64,000 nt of DNA from Pseudomonas sp. SCB32 (GTDB taxonomy: Bacteria > Pseudomonadota > Gammaproteobacteria > Pseudomonadales > Pseudomonadaceae). The notes under the pieces were generated by a model. It searched no databases. It worked only from the letters and a program-made list of their open reading frames with translations, and had not been told where the DNA came from. The stretch covers positions 2,542,001 to 2,606,000 of the forward strand of contig NZ_CP045118.1 of NCBI RefSeq assembly GCF_009189165.1, written 5' to 3'. This document shows positions 7,994 to 16,356 of the stretch, piece by piece. Within the stretch, counting starts at the first letter, position 1. Each line of letters opens with the position of its first letter. The translations under genes were made by a program, and so were the position numbers.

Positions 7994-9178
7994 TCAGAGG
8001 AAGAAGTCGGTGCTGTCCATGCCCATGCTCACGCCGCCCAGGTTCCAGGCGTACTTGGCCGGGCTGTTGGCGACGTGCGCGCGACCGGTATGGATGTCGC
8101 GGAAGGCACGGTTGATCGGGTGTTCGCGGAAGATGGTGGAGGCGCCGCTGTTGAACATCAGCGTGCCGGCCGCGCGGGCGCACTTGTCCGCCACCAGGGC
8201 CGAGTCGTAGCGCATCTTCACCCGCTCGGGCATGGTCAGCGGCTCGCCGTCGCGGGCGCGCTGCATCATCAGTTCGAAGTTGCGCAGCAGCACGGTGCGG
8301 CACTCGTCGGCCACCACCATGGCGTCCGCCAGCGCCTGCTGGGCGCCCGCGTCCTGGCCCATCTTGCGGCCGTCGTTGACGCCGACGCGGGCACGGTTGT
8401 GCTCGACGAACAGGTTCACCGCGCCCTGCAGCGCGCCGATGGCCGAGGAGGACACCGCGCGCACGAAGATCTGCCCAAACGGCAGGCGGAACAGCGGGGC
8501 GGTGTTCACCGCGTTGCCCGGGCTGTTCTGCATGAAGCCGTCGAGGGCACGGTGGGTGCGGTAGTCGGGAACGAAGGCGTCTTCGACGAGTACATCGTGG
8601 GAGCCGGTGGCTTCCAGGCCCATCACGTTCCAGTTGTCGACGATCTTGTAGTCAGTGCGCGGCACCAGGAAGGTTCGGTAGTCCGGCGCGCCGCCCGGTT
8701 CGCTCGGCGGCACCATGGCGCCGAGGAAGGCCCACTGGCAGTGCTTGCTGCCGCTGGAGAAGCCCCAGCGACCGGACAGGCGGAAGCCGCCTTCCACCGG
8801 GGTGACCTTGCCGACCGGCATATAGGAGGAGGAGATCAGCACGCTTGTGTCGTCGCCCCAGACGTCCTGCGCGGCGCGGTCGTCGAACAGCGCCAGTTGC
8901 CAGTTGTGGATGGCCACCACGCCCAGTACCCAGGCGGACGACATGCAGCCCTCGGCGAGGGTGATCTGCACCTCGAAGAAGTCCTTGGGCTCCAGCTCGT
9001 AGCCACCCCAGCGCGCCGGCTGGAGGATGCGGAAGAAACCAGCCTCGTGGAAGTCACGGATGGTTTCCTCCGGCAGCTGGCCCTGGCGCGCGGCATCGGC
9101 GGCGCGTTCGCGCAGCACCGGTACCAGCTCGCGGGCGCGCTGGCGGAGGCGCTGGCGGATCAGTTCCTGGTCGAGCAT
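7994..9178 (-). CDS. hsaA: 3-HSA hydroxylase oxygenase component HsaA (acyl-CoA-dehydrogenase fold)
   Basis: A 394-residue flavin monooxygenase of the acyl-CoA dehydrogenase fold (group D, like HpaB-type and HsaA). The start at 9178 has AGGAGA nine bases upstream and gives the exact length usual for HsaA. Recognisable segments are WGGYELEPKDFFEV, GCMSSAWVLGVVAIHNWQ, RWGFSSGSKHCQW, NWNVMGLEATGSHDV and the C-terminal GASTIFREHPINRAFRDIHTGRAHV helix. It has no CoA-site glutamate. In the known pathway HsaA ortho-hydroxylates the phenolic A ring of 3-HSA with FMNH2 from HsaB, giving the catechol 3,4-DHSA. It is divergent from hsaB, with operators between them. Confidence 0.9.
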   Translation of the reverse strand: MLDQELIRQRLRQRARELVPVLRERAADAARQGQLPEETIRDFHEAGFFRILQPARWGGYELEPKDFFEVQITLAEGCMSSAWVLGVVAIHNWQLALFDDRAAQDVWGDDTSVLISSSYMPVGKVTPVEGGFRLSGRWGFSSGSKHCQWAFLGAMVPPSEPGGAPDYRTFLVPRTDYKIVDNWNVMGLEATGSHDVLVEDAFVPDYRTHRALDGFMQNSPGNAVNTAPLFRLPFGQIFVRAVSSSAIGALQGAVNLFVEHNRARVGVNDGRKMGQDAGAQQALADAMVVADECRTVLLRNFELMMQRARDGEPLTMPERVKMRYDSALVADKCARAAGTLMFNSGASTIFREHPINRAFRDIHTGRAHVANSPAKYAWNLGGVSMGMDSTDFFL

Positions 9179-9280
9179 CTTGTTGTTCTCCTGTGATCGC
9201 CCCGCAGGGCCTGCGCTCGGCCACCGCGCAGCTACGCAGGGGGCCTTCGCTGGCATTTGAACAACGCTCGACTGGCCCGG

Positions 9281-9298
9281 CATCCTACAAACGGACCA
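9281..9298 (-). promoter_or_regulatory. Cluster operator (degenerate) before hsaA
   Basis: On the minus strand the site reads TGGTCCGTTTGTAGGATG, a weaker match to the consensus. TCAAAT begins 21 nt after its GGAT arm, the same spacing as at stronger sites, and the hsaA start is about 100 nt away. Confidence 0.4.
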
Positions 9299-9330
9299 TA
9301 TGCGCCAAGGCTTCGGCGCCCCGGGGCGAC

Positions 9331-9348
9331 TAGTCCCCTCGGACGATG
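9331..9348 (+). promoter_or_regulatory. Cluster operator before hsaB
   Basis: TAGTCCCCTCGGACGATG is one of the best copies of the shared near-palindrome. CAGAAT starts exactly 21 nt after GGACGAT (9369), a plausible -10 box for the hsaB-kstD-SDR-kshB operon whose first start codon is at 9413. Confidence 0.7.
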
Positions 9349-9412
9349 TTGCGCCCTTGTCCCGGTCACAGAATTCATCGCACAACAACAAGCCCCAGCG
9401 AGGCACCGTGCG

Positions 9413-9931
9413 ATGAGCCAAGACAATCTGAAAGCCGACATGATCCAGGCAATGCGCCGGCTGGCGAAGTCGGTGACCATCATTACCACCAGCGATGGCA
9501 GCGAGCGTTTCGCCATGTCCGCCACCGCGGTTGATTCGCTGTCCACCGAGCCGCCGTCGCTGCTGATCTGCGTGAACAAGACCGCATCGCTGCACCGCGT
9601 GCTGGATGCCGGCGCGGACTTCTGTGTGAACATCCTCGGCCAGGAGCAGGAGCACCTGTCGCACCTGTGCAGTGGCCCGGTGAAAGGCGAGGGCCGCTTT
9701 GCCAGCGGCGACTGGCGCAGCACCGAGTGCGGCGTGCCGTACCTGGCCGATGCCCAGTCCAGCGTGGTCTGCGAGCAGGACGGCAAGTTCACCTACGGCA
9801 CCCACACGATCTTCATCGGCCGCATCCGCGAGATCCGCAACAACCCGCGCATCACCCCGCTGATCTATGTGAACGGCACCTACACCACTGCTGTCGACGT
9901 GCAGCCGGTGAACGTGGCGGCAGCGGGTTGA
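9413..9931 (+). CDS. hsaB: Flavin reductase HsaB, reductase component of 3-HSA hydroxylase
   Basis: A 172-residue flavin reductase of the HpaC/HsaB type (split-barrel fold). Typical segments are MRRLAKSVTIITT, the FAMSATAVDSLSTEPPSLLICVNK flavin-binding block, ADFCVNILGQEQEHLS and GTHTIFIGRI. The ATG at 9413 is chosen because it starts right at the conserved first helix; longer in-frame starts add unrelated sequence overlapping the operator. It uses NAD(P)H to make free FMNH2 for HsaA, encoded divergently. It is first in a rightward operon; the next gene begins six bases after its stop. Confidence 0.9.
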   Translation: MSQDNLKADMIQAMRRLAKSVTIITTSDGSERFAMSATAVDSLSTEPPSLLICVNKTASLHRVLDAGADFCVNILGQEQEHLSHLCSGPVKGEGRFASGDWRSTECGVPYLADAQSSVVCEQDGKFTYGTHTIFIGRIREIRNNPRITPLIYVNGTYTTAVDVQPVNVAAAG

Positions 9932-9936
9932 AGGCC

Positions 9937-11598
9937 ATGCGCGGCAGCCGTCCGATCGCCCCGCTGCGCTTGCCCGAAGGCATGCAGCCAGACTGGCAGG
10001 CGCATACCGACCTGCTGGTGGTCGGCTTCGGCGGCGCCGGCGCCTGTGCTGCGCTGGAGGCCCGCGAGCGCGGCCTCGAGGTACTGGCCCTGGACCGCTT
10101 CACCGGCGGTGGCGCCACGGCGCGCAGCGGTGGTGTGGTCTATGCCGGCGGCGGTACGCCGTACCAGCTCCGCGCCGGCTACAACGACGACGCCGATGCC
10201 ATGTTCGGCTACCTGCGTGGCGAAGTCGGCGATGCCGTGAAGGCCGAGACCCTGCGCGACTTCTGCGATGGCAGCGCCGAGCAACTGGCCTGGCTGGAAC
10301 GCCATGGCGCGCGCTTCGAAGCCAGCGTGCCGCCGCACAAGACGTCCTATCCCAGCGACCGCTACTACCTCTACTACTCCGGCAACGAGTCAGTGCCGGC
10401 CTACGCCAGCCTGGCCCGTCCGGCTCCGCGTGGGCATCGCACCAAGGGCGCCGGCATGTCCGGTGCGGCCCTGTTCTCCGCCTTGCGCGCTTCAGCGCAG
10501 GAGAAGGGCGTGCAGCTCTACAGCCAGTGCCAGGTGCGCCGGCTGGTGCAGGATGCCAGCGGCGCGGTGGTCGGGGTCGAAGCCTGGCGCCTGCCGCCAG
10601 GCAGCCTGGCCGCGCGCCGCCATGCCTGGCTGGGGCGCATGGCTACCGCCATGCACCCCTATGCGCCGCCGCTGGCCGAGCGCCTGATAGCCGCGCTGCA
10701 GCGCATCGAGGCACGCCACGCCAGGCCGCTGCTGATCCGGGCACGCAAGGGCGTGCTGCTCAGCGCCGGTGGCTTCGTCTTCAATCGCGACATGCTCGCC
10801 GAGCATGCGCCGCACTACCTGCCCGCGCTGCCCCTGGGCACGCCGGGTTGCGACGGCAGCGGCATCCGCCTGGGTCTTGGCGTGGGCGCCGCAACGCAAC
10901 GCCTGGAGAAGGTCAGTGCCTGGCGCTTCATCAATCCGCCGCTGGCCTGGGCCCGTGGGGTGATCGTCAACGCCCGGGGCGAGCGCTACTGCAACGAAGA
11001 GGTCTACGGCGCCACCCTTGGCCACGCCATGGTGGAAGAGCAGGGCGGCCGCGCCATCCTGATCCTCGACCGCGCGCTGCTCAAGGAATCGCTGCGCCAG
11101 GTCGGGCCGGGCAAGGTCTGGTCGTTCCAGCGCCTGCCGGTGCTGCTCAACCTGCTGTTCAACCGTCGCCGTGGCGATACGCCCGCCGCCCTGGCCCGCG
11201 CCATCGGCGTGCCGGCGGAGAACCTGCGGCACACCCTTGAGGAATACAGCCGCGCCGCCCGTGGCGAACACACCGATGCCTTCGGCAAGTCCCCGGCGAT
11301 GCTCGCCGATATGGACGATGGCCCCTGGTATGCCCTGGACCTGTCGGTGGACAGCAAGCTCTATCCGTGCCCGGCCATCACCCTGGGCGGGCTGCGCGTC
11401 TGCGAGCGCAGCGGCCGCGTGCTGGACAACGCCGGCGCGCCGATTCCGGGGCTCTACAGCGCCGGCCGCAATGCCGTGGGTGTTGCCTCCAACCTTTACG
11501 TATCCGGCCTCTCCATCGCCGACTGCGTGTATTCCGGCCGTCGCGCCGCCGTCCATATGGCAGCCCGCGCGCAGGCCCCCATCCCTGAAACCGCCTGA
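9937..11598 (+). CDS. FAD-dependent 3-ketosteroid dehydrogenase, probably the delta4-(5alpha) type
   Basis: A 553-residue flavoprotein of the fumarate reductase/KstD superfamily. It has an N-terminal Rossmann dinucleotide site (VVGFGGAGACAALEARERG), the GGGATARSGGVVYAGGG loop, a central substrate-binding insertion and a C-terminal FAD segment ending GLYSAGRNAVGVASNLYVSGLS. The Y-x-S-G motif at about residue 521 resembles the Tyr/Ser pair of delta4-(5alpha)-KSTD, rather than the Y-x-G-P-G end of delta1-KSTD. This suggests oxidation of 5alpha-dihydro-3-ketosteroids. The distinction rests on a remembered motif and is uncertain; a delta1-dehydrogenase remains possible. It sits between hsaB and a hydroxysteroid dehydrogenase in one operon. 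Confidence 0.8.
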   Translation: MRGSRPIAPLRLPEGMQPDWQAHTDLLVVGFGGAGACAALEARERGLEVLALDRFTGGGATARSGGVVYAGGGTPYQLRAGYNDDADAMFGYLRGEVGDAVKAETLRDFCDGSAEQLAWLERHGARFEASVPPHKTSYPSDRYYLYYSGNESVPAYASLARPAPRGHRTKGAGMSGAALFSALRASAQEKGVQLYSQCQVRRLVQDASGAVVGVEAWRLPPGSLAARRHAWLGRMATAMHPYAPPLAERLIAALQRIEARHARPLLIRARKGVLLSAGGFVFNRDMLAEHAPHYLPALPLGTPGCDGSGIRLGLGVGAATQRLEKVSAWRFINPPLAWARGVIVNARGERYCNEEVYGATLGHAMVEEQGGRAILILDRALLKESLRQVGPGKVWSFQRLPVLLNLLFNRRRGDTPAALARAIGVPAENLRHTLEEYSRAARGEHTDAFGKSPAMLADMDDGPWYALDLSVDSKLYPCPAITLGGLRVCERSGRVLDNAGAPIPGLYSAGRNAVGVASNLYVSGLSIADCVYSGRRAAVHMAARAQAPIPETA

Positions 11599-11610
11599 AG
11601 GAAAACAAGC

Positions 11611-12366
11611 ATGAATCGAGTACAAGGCAAAGTCTGTATCGTGACTGGCGCGGCCAGCGGCATCGGCCGCGAGGACGCCCTGCTGCTGGCCGCCGAAGGC
11701 GCCCGCGTGGTGATCACCGACCTCAACGAAGAGGCCGGCCGCGCCGTGGCCGCCGAGATCGGCGGCGACGCCCTGTTCATCCGCCACGACATTTCCAGCG
11801 AAAGCGACTGGAAGAACGTGATCAAGACCACCGTGGAGCGCTTCGGCCGTCTCGACGTGCTGGTCAACAACGCCGCCATCCTGGCCGTGGCCAGCATCGA
11901 GGACACCAGCCTGGAGCTGTGGCGCAAGGTGCAGACCATCAACGGCGACGGCTACTTCCTCGGCTGCAAGTACGCCATCGAAGCGATGAAGGAAACCGGC
12001 GGTGGTTCCATCGTCAACATGTCCTCGGTGGCGGCCCTGGGCGGCATGGCGGCGTTCTGCGCCTACTCCGCCTCCAAGGGCGCGGTAGCGGCCATGACCC
12101 GCTCCATCGCCGTGCACTGCAAGCAGCAGGGCTACCGCATCCGCTGCAACAGTGTGCACCCCGATGGCGTCAACACCCCGATGACCCAGGCCCTGGCCGG
12201 CGGCCAGGCGATCCCCCAGGAAGCGCTCGATGCCGACCCGATGAACCGCATGTGCGCGCCGCGGGATATCGCCAATGTGGTGCTGTTCCTCGCTTCGGAC
12301 GAGTCGCGCTTCATCAGCGGCGCCGAGCTCCGCGTGGACAACGCCCAACTGATCAGCGGCGTCTGA
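11611..12366 (+). CDS. SDR, 3beta/17beta-hydroxysteroid dehydrogenase-like
   Basis: A 251-residue classical short-chain dehydrogenase with TGAASGIG (12-19), NNAA at the NNAG position, catalytic Ser139, and Tyr152-Lys156 in YSASK. It strongly resembles the Comamonas testosteroni 3beta/17beta-HSD: FIRHDISSESDW, AIEAMKETGGGSIVNMSSV, CNSVHPDGVNTPM and FLASDESRFISGAELRVDN all have direct counterparts there. It would oxidise 3beta- and/or 17beta-hydroxyl groups with NAD+. GGAAAACAAGC precedes the ATG. The stop is followed within a dozen bases by the KshB start, so it is mid-operon. Confidence 0.85.
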   Translation: MNRVQGKVCIVTGAASGIGREDALLLAAEGARVVITDLNEEAGRAVAAEIGGDALFIRHDISSESDWKNVIKTTVERFGRLDVLVNNAAILAVASIEDTSLELWRKVQTINGDGYFLGCKYAIEAMKETGGGSIVNMSSVAALGGMAAFCAYSASKGAVAAMTRSIAVHCKQQGYRIRCNSVHPDGVNTPMTQALAGGQAIPQEALDADPMNRMCAPRDIANVVLFLASDESRFISGAELRVDNAQLISGV

Positions 12367-12378
12367 CGGAGCGTGGCG

Positions 12379-13458
12379 ATGGGCAGTGCGCAGACTCTGG
12401 CGCCGCAAGCGGAGCCAACCGCCGCCGGCACCTTCCGCCTGGAAGTGGCCGACGTCATCGAGGAAACCGCCGACGCGCGCTCGCTGGTGCTGCGCGTGCC
12501 GGCGGAGCTGGCCGGGCGCTTCAAGTACCGCGCCGGGCAGTTCCTCAGCTTTCGCGTGGCGCTCGACGGCAAGACCCTGACGCGCTGCTACTCCATGTCC
12601 AGCACGCCTGGGCTGGATGAAACGCTGCGGGTGACGGTCAAGCGCGTGGCCGGCGGCCGCGTGTCGAACTGGATGAACGAACGCGTGCGTCCGGGCGACG
12701 AGCTGGACGTGCTGCCGCCCGCCGGCCACTTCCACCTCGGCGAACAGAAGCGCGACCTGCTGCTGTTCGGCGGCGGGTCGGGGATCACCCCAGTGTTCTC
12801 CATCCTCCGTGAAGCGCTGGCCCATCGCGACTGCCGCATCCGCCTGGTGTACGCCAACCGCGACACCGACTCGGTGATCTTCCGCGACGCGCTGCGCCGC
12901 CTGGTCTGCGAGCACGGCGAGCGCCTGCAGGTGATCCACGTGCTGGACAACCTGCAAGGCTTCCTCGCCGCCAGCGACGTGCGCCATCTGCTGCGCGGCT
13001 GGGAAGAGGCCGAATGCTTCATCTGCGGCCCCGGCCCGTTCATGGACACGGTGGAAAGCACGCTGCTGCGCGAGGGTGTCGAGTCCGCGCACATCCATGT
13101 CGAGCGCTTCGTTTCGCCGCCCGACCCGGACGCGCTGGAAGCGGCGAGCGAAGAGGCTCGCAGTGTCGCCGCCGAATCCGGTGCGGAAAGCCTGGTGGTG
13201 GCGCTGGACGGCGAGGAGCACCAGGTGCCCTGCATCCCCGGCGAAACCCTGCTGGAAAGCTGCCGCCGCGCCGGCCTCGCGCCGCCGGCCTCCTGCGAGG
13301 AAGGCTTCTGCGGCGCCTGCATGTGCAAGGTGGAGCAGGGCGAGGTACTGCTGCCGCGCAATGACGTGCTCAGCGCCGCCGAGATCGCCGAAGGCTGGAC
13401 CCTGGCCTGCCAGGGCCGCGCCGGTAGCCGCGAGGTACGGGTGCGCTTCCCCGATTGA
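12379..13458 (+). CDS. kshB: KshB-type ferredoxin reductase of 3-ketosteroid 9alpha-hydroxylase
   Basis: A 359-residue electron-transfer protein with three parts: an FAD-binding barrel (YRAGQFLSFRV, TRCYSMSS), an NAD-binding domain (LLLFGGGSGITPVFSILREAL, CFICGPGPFMDTVE) and a C-terminal plant-type ferredoxin with 2Fe-2S ligands at C306, C311, C314 and C344. This order and length match KshB. It would carry electrons from NADH to the Rieske oxygenase KshA, whose gene is absent from this window. The ATG at 12379 is preferred to a GTG six bases earlier because GGAG is seven bases from the ATG. A strong terminator follows. PaaE-like reductases share the architecture, but the steroid context favours KshB. 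Confidence 0.85.
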   Translation: MGSAQTLAPQAEPTAAGTFRLEVADVIEETADARSLVLRVPAELAGRFKYRAGQFLSFRVALDGKTLTRCYSMSSTPGLDETLRVTVKRVAGGRVSNWMNERVRPGDELDVLPPAGHFHLGEQKRDLLLFGGGSGITPVFSILREALAHRDCRIRLVYANRDTDSVIFRDALRRLVCEHGERLQVIHVLDNLQGFLAASDVRHLLRGWEEAECFICGPGPFMDTVESTLLREGVESAHIHVERFVSPPDPDALEAASEEARSVAAESGAESLVVALDGEEHQVPCIPGETLLESCRRAGLAPPASCEEGFCGACMCKVEQGEVLLPRNDVLSAAEIAEGWTLACQGRAGSREVRVRFPD

Positions 13459-13510
13459 TTTGCTTTGTTGAGTTGCTCTCGAGTGTGGGGCTTGTGCCGC
13501 CCCTTCTTTC

Positions 13511-13535
13511 ACCCGGCTTCGGCCGGGTTTTTTTT
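13511..13535 (+). terminator. Rho-independent terminator after kshB
   Basis: A perfect 7-bp stem ACCCGGC/GCCGGGT closed by a TTCG tetraloop runs directly into eight T residues. It ends the hsaB-kshB operon. Confidence 0.9.
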
Positions 13536-13584
13536 CTCCCGCCATGCCATTCGAGACATGCGGGCATCGGACAAATGGCCCTGG

Positions 13585-13619
13585 TTGTCCTTGTACGATG
13601 CTTAGTCCCAATGGACGAT
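13585..13619 (+). promoter_or_regulatory. Tandem cluster operators before the 13690 SDR gene
   Basis: The proximal site 13603-13619 is TAGTCCCAATGGACGAT, with TAGACT starting 21 nt later (13641) and the start codon at 13690. A weaker, slightly shorter copy, TTGTCCTTGTACGATG (13585-13600), abuts it upstream, making this the only tandem arrangement seen. Confidence 0.65.
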
Positions 13620-13689
13620 CTCCCATCGCCGGGGCATCGCTAGACTCCGGCGCACAGCAACCCCAATAACGACAAGACAGAGGTGGGCA

Positions 13690-14436
13690 ATGAATCGACT
13701 GCAAGGCAAGGTCGCGGTGGTCACGGGTGCGGCATCGGGCATCGGCCTGGCGTGCGCACGCTGCTTCGCCGAGGAAGGCGCGCAGGTGGTGGGGTTGGAC
13801 GTGGGCAAGACGCCCGCCGAGTTCCCCGGCCTGTTCATGGCCCTGGACGTGAGCAACGAGAGCAACGTCGAGCAGGTGATGGGCGAAGTCGTATCGCGCT
13901 ACGGCCGCCTCGACGTGCTGGTCAACGCCGCTGGCGTCGCCAGCCGTGGCAGCGTCACCGATTCGACCACCCGCGAGTGGCAGCGCGTGCTCGACATCAA
14001 CCTCACCGGCAGCATGCTCACCAGCAAGCACGCGGTGGGTCAGATGGTCGCGCAGCGCAGCGGCTCGATCATCAACATCGGCTCGATCTTCGGCCTGCAG
14101 GGCTGCGACGGCAACGTCGCCTACAACGTCGCCAAGGGCGGCATCAGCCAGCTGACCCGCTCCATGGCCATCGACTACGGCCACGCCAACGTGCGCGTCA
14201 ACGGCATCTGCCCGGGCCTGATCGAAACCCCCATGACCCAGATGGTGCGCGAGCAGGCGGCCTTCCACGCCTTCTTCGCCTCGCAGCACATGCTCAGCCG
14301 CGCCGGGCAGCCGGAAGAGGTGGCCAAGGCCGCGCTGTTCCTCGCTTCCGACGATGCCTCCTTCGTCAGCGGGCAGATGATCGCCGTCGACGGCGGCTTC
14401 TCCGCCGGTCGCCGATTCGCTCCGCCGCAGGCCTGA
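13690..14436 (+). CDS. SDR family oxidoreductase of the steroid cluster
   Basis: A 248-residue classical short-chain dehydrogenase with TGAASGIG at the cofactor loop, NAAG in place of NNAG, Ser132, Tyr145 and Lys149. An Asp at the end of the second strand (VGLDVG) indicates NAD+ preference. The C-terminus (FLASDDASFVSGQMIAVDGG) is standard. It opens a two-gene unit with the FadD3-like ligase and is preceded by two operator copies, so it is probably a hydroxysteroid or HIP-derivative dehydrogenase. The exact hydroxyl is not recognisable. Confidence 0.8.
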   Translation: MNRLQGKVAVVTGAASGIGLACARCFAEEGAQVVGLDVGKTPAEFPGLFMALDVSNESNVEQVMGEVVSRYGRLDVLVNAAGVASRGSVTDSTTREWQRVLDINLTGSMLTSKHAVGQMVAQRSGSIINIGSIFGLQGCDGNVAYNVAKGGISQLTRSMAIDYGHANVRVNGICPGLIETPMTQMVREQAAFHAFFASQHMLSRAGQPEEVAKAALFLASDDASFVSGQMIAVDGGFSAGRRFAPPQA

Positions 14437-14450
14437 TCATCGCGGCAACG

Positions 14451-14482
14451 GGGCCGGCGTTGCGCCGGCCCTTCTTCGGTTT
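14451..14482 (+). terminator. Intercistronic hairpin between SDR and fadD3
   Basis: GGGCCGGCG (14451-14459) pairs with CGCCGGCCC (14463-14471) across a 3-nt loop and is followed by TTCTTCGGTTTT. It looks like a weak terminator or attenuator that would lower transcription into the ligase gene. Confidence 0.5.
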
Positions 14483-14502
14483 TCGTTCGTGAGTTTCCTG
14501 CC

Positions 14503-16074
14503 ATGACCAGCCCGCAATCCGCCCTGACCATTCCCCAGCTGCTGAGCGCCACGGCGACCGCCTATGGCGAGCAAGCGGCCATCGAGGACGGTGACGTCCG
14601 CCTGAGTTACCGCGAGCTCGACCAATGGCGCCAGCGTGCCGCCCGCGCCCTGCTGGCACTGGGCATCGGCCACGGCGAACGGGTCGCGGTGTGGGCGCCG
14701 AACCACTGGGAGTGGATAGTCGCGGCCACCGCGCTGCACAGCGTGGGCGCCGTGCTGGTGCCGCTGAACACCCGCATGAAGGGCGCCGAGGCTGGCCTGG
14801 TACTGCGCGAGAGCGGCGCCAGCCTGCTGTTCGTCATCGCCGACTTCCTCGGCAATGACTACCCGGCGCTGCTGGCCGGCGAGGAGCTGCCGGCGCTGCG
14901 CCAGCGGGTGATCCTGCGCGGCGAGCGTCTTGGAGCGCTGGGCTGGGACGCGTTCCTGGCCCTGGCCGACGGCGTGCCCGAGGCACAGCTGGATGAGCGC
15001 CAGGCGGCGGTCAGCAGCGACGACCTGTGCGACCTGCTGTTCACCTCCGGTACCACCGGCAAGCCCAAGGGCGTGATGACCGCCCACGGCCAGAACCTGC
15101 GCCTGGTGCGCGACTGGAGCGAAATGGTCGGCCTGCGCCAGGGCGACCGCTACCTGATCGTCAATCCCTTCTTCCACAGCTTCGGCTACAAGGCCGGCTG
15201 GCTGGCGGCGCTGATGCGCGGTTGCTGCATCCTGCCGCAGGCGGTGTTCGACGTGAACGTGCTGCTCGAACGCGTCGCCGCCGAGCGCGTCACTGTGCTG
15301 CCCGGCCCGCCGACGCTGTACCAGTCGCTGCTGGCACACCCCGATCGCGGCGCGTACGACCTGAGCTCCCTGCGCGTCGCCGTCACCGGCGCTGCTTCGG
15401 TACCCGTGGAAATGGTCCGGCGCATGCGTAGCGAACTGGGCTTCGAGACCATCGTCACCGCTTACGGTCTGACTGAGACCTGCGGCTTCGTCACCATATG
15501 CCGTCCCGGCGACGATGCCGAAACCATCGCCACCACCAGCGGCCGCGCTTTCCCCGAAGTGGAAGTGCGCTGCGTGGACACCGAGGGTCGCAGTGTCCCG
15601 ACCGGTGAACCGGGGGAAGTGGTGGTGCGCGGCTACAACCTGATGCAGGGCTACTTCGGCAATCCCGAAGCAACTGCCGAAGCCATCGACTCCGAAGGCT
15701 GGCTGCACACCGGCGACGTCGGCGTGCTGGATGAGCGCGGCTACCTGCGCATCACCGATCGTCTCAAGGACATGTTCATCAACGGCGGCTTCAATGTGTA
15801 CCCGGCGGAGATCGAGCAGACCATCCTCTGCTACCCGGGCGTCGCCCAGGCGGCGGTGATCGGCATTCCCGACGAGCGCCTGGGGGAGGTGGCCATGGCC
15901 TTCCTGCTGCCGGCCGCCGGGCAGTCCATCGACCTCGATGCCTTCCTCGCCTGGTGCCGCGAACGCATGGCCAACTACAAGGCCCCGCGCCGCGCCATGC
16001 TGCTCGACGCCCTGCCGCTGAACGCCGCCGGCAAGGTCACCAAGGCCGCCCTGCGGGAGCTGGCGGCGAGCTGA
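14503..16074 (+). CDS. fadD3: FadD3-like acyl-CoA synthetase (HIP-CoA ligase)
   Basis: A 523-residue ANL-superfamily adenylate-forming enzyme. The AMP-binding P-loop LFTSGTTGKPKG, the YGLTE motif, the GWLHTGDVG hinge region and the closing NAAGKVTKAAL lysine motif are all intact. Long stretches (INPFFHSFGYKAGW-like, VLPGPPTLYQSLL, LRVAVTGAASVPVEMV) closely track mycobacterial FadD3, which joins CoA to the propionate side chain of HIP, the C/D-ring remnant left after A/B-ring cleavage. This commits rings C/D to the ipd/fadE/echA20 enzymes encoded at 27.9-43.7 kb. It is followed by a strong terminator. Confidence 0.87.
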   Translation: MTSPQSALTIPQLLSATATAYGEQAAIEDGDVRLSYRELDQWRQRAARALLALGIGHGERVAVWAPNHWEWIVAATALHSVGAVLVPLNTRMKGAEAGLVLRESGASLLFVIADFLGNDYPALLAGEELPALRQRVILRGERLGALGWDAFLALADGVPEAQLDERQAAVSSDDLCDLLFTSGTTGKPKGVMTAHGQNLRLVRDWSEMVGLRQGDRYLIVNPFFHSFGYKAGWLAALMRGCCILPQAVFDVNVLLERVAAERVTVLPGPPTLYQSLLAHPDRGAYDLSSLRVAVTGAASVPVEMVRRMRSELGFETIVTAYGLTETCGFVTICRPGDDAETIATTSGRAFPEVEVRCVDTEGRSVPTGEPGEVVVRGYNLMQGYFGNPEATAEAIDSEGWLHTGDVGVLDERGYLRITDRLKDMFINGGFNVYPAEIEQTILCYPGVAQAAVIGIPDERLGEVAMAFLLPAAGQSIDLDAFLAWCRERMANYKAPRRAMLLDALPLNAAGKVTKAALRELAAS

Positions 16075-16100
16075 TACAACCGAATCCTTTGGCTGGTCAT

Positions 16101-16136
16101 GCCCCGCGGGGAAATCTACCCTCGGGGCTTTTTTTT
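16101..16136 (+). terminator. Rho-independent terminator after fadD3
   Basis: GCCCCGCGGG pairs with CCCTCGGGGC with a single mismatch across an 8-nt loop and is followed by eight T residues. Confidence 0.88.
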
Positions 16137-16202
16137 GCTTGGCGGGTAATGGGGACCAGGGATGGGAATGCCTACGTAGGAGCAACTGTCTTTTGTGCCC
16201 TT

Positions 16203-16284
16203 GTAGGATGGCGTAGAGCGAAGCGAAACCCATCAAGATCGTGCACCGACAGCATGGGTATCGCTTCGCTCCACCCATCCTACG
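16203..16284. repeat. Palindromic intergenic repeat, family A
   Basis: GTAGGATGGCGTAGAGCG at the left pairs with the CGCTCCACCCATCCTAC end at the right, with a variable centre. Full or near-full copies recur at 25806-25889, 37693-37776, 43730-43813 and 45331-45411, and a half copy at 16886-16918. Confidence 0.85.
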
Positions 16285-16319
16285 AATTGCGGCAACTCGA
16301 GTCCTGATGCACGACTCCT

Positions 16320-16343
16320 GTAGGAGCGGACTCTGTCCGCGAT
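16320..16343. repeat. Half copy of palindromic repeat family B
   Basis: GTAGGAGCGGACTCTGTCC matches one arm of the repeats at 26376-26487 and 37800-37853. Further half copies start at 16745 and 16823. Confidence 0.7.
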
Positions 16344-16356
16344 GCTCTTGCTTTAC

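Noticed and set aside
10492..14289. A very long open frame on the minus strand opposite kstD, SDR, kshB and the 13690 SDR
   Set aside because: It is an antisense shadow of GC-rich coding DNA: low-complexity His/Ala/Gly/Gln composition, no family motif, and it crosses a terminator and an operator region of genes that are clearly real on the other strand.
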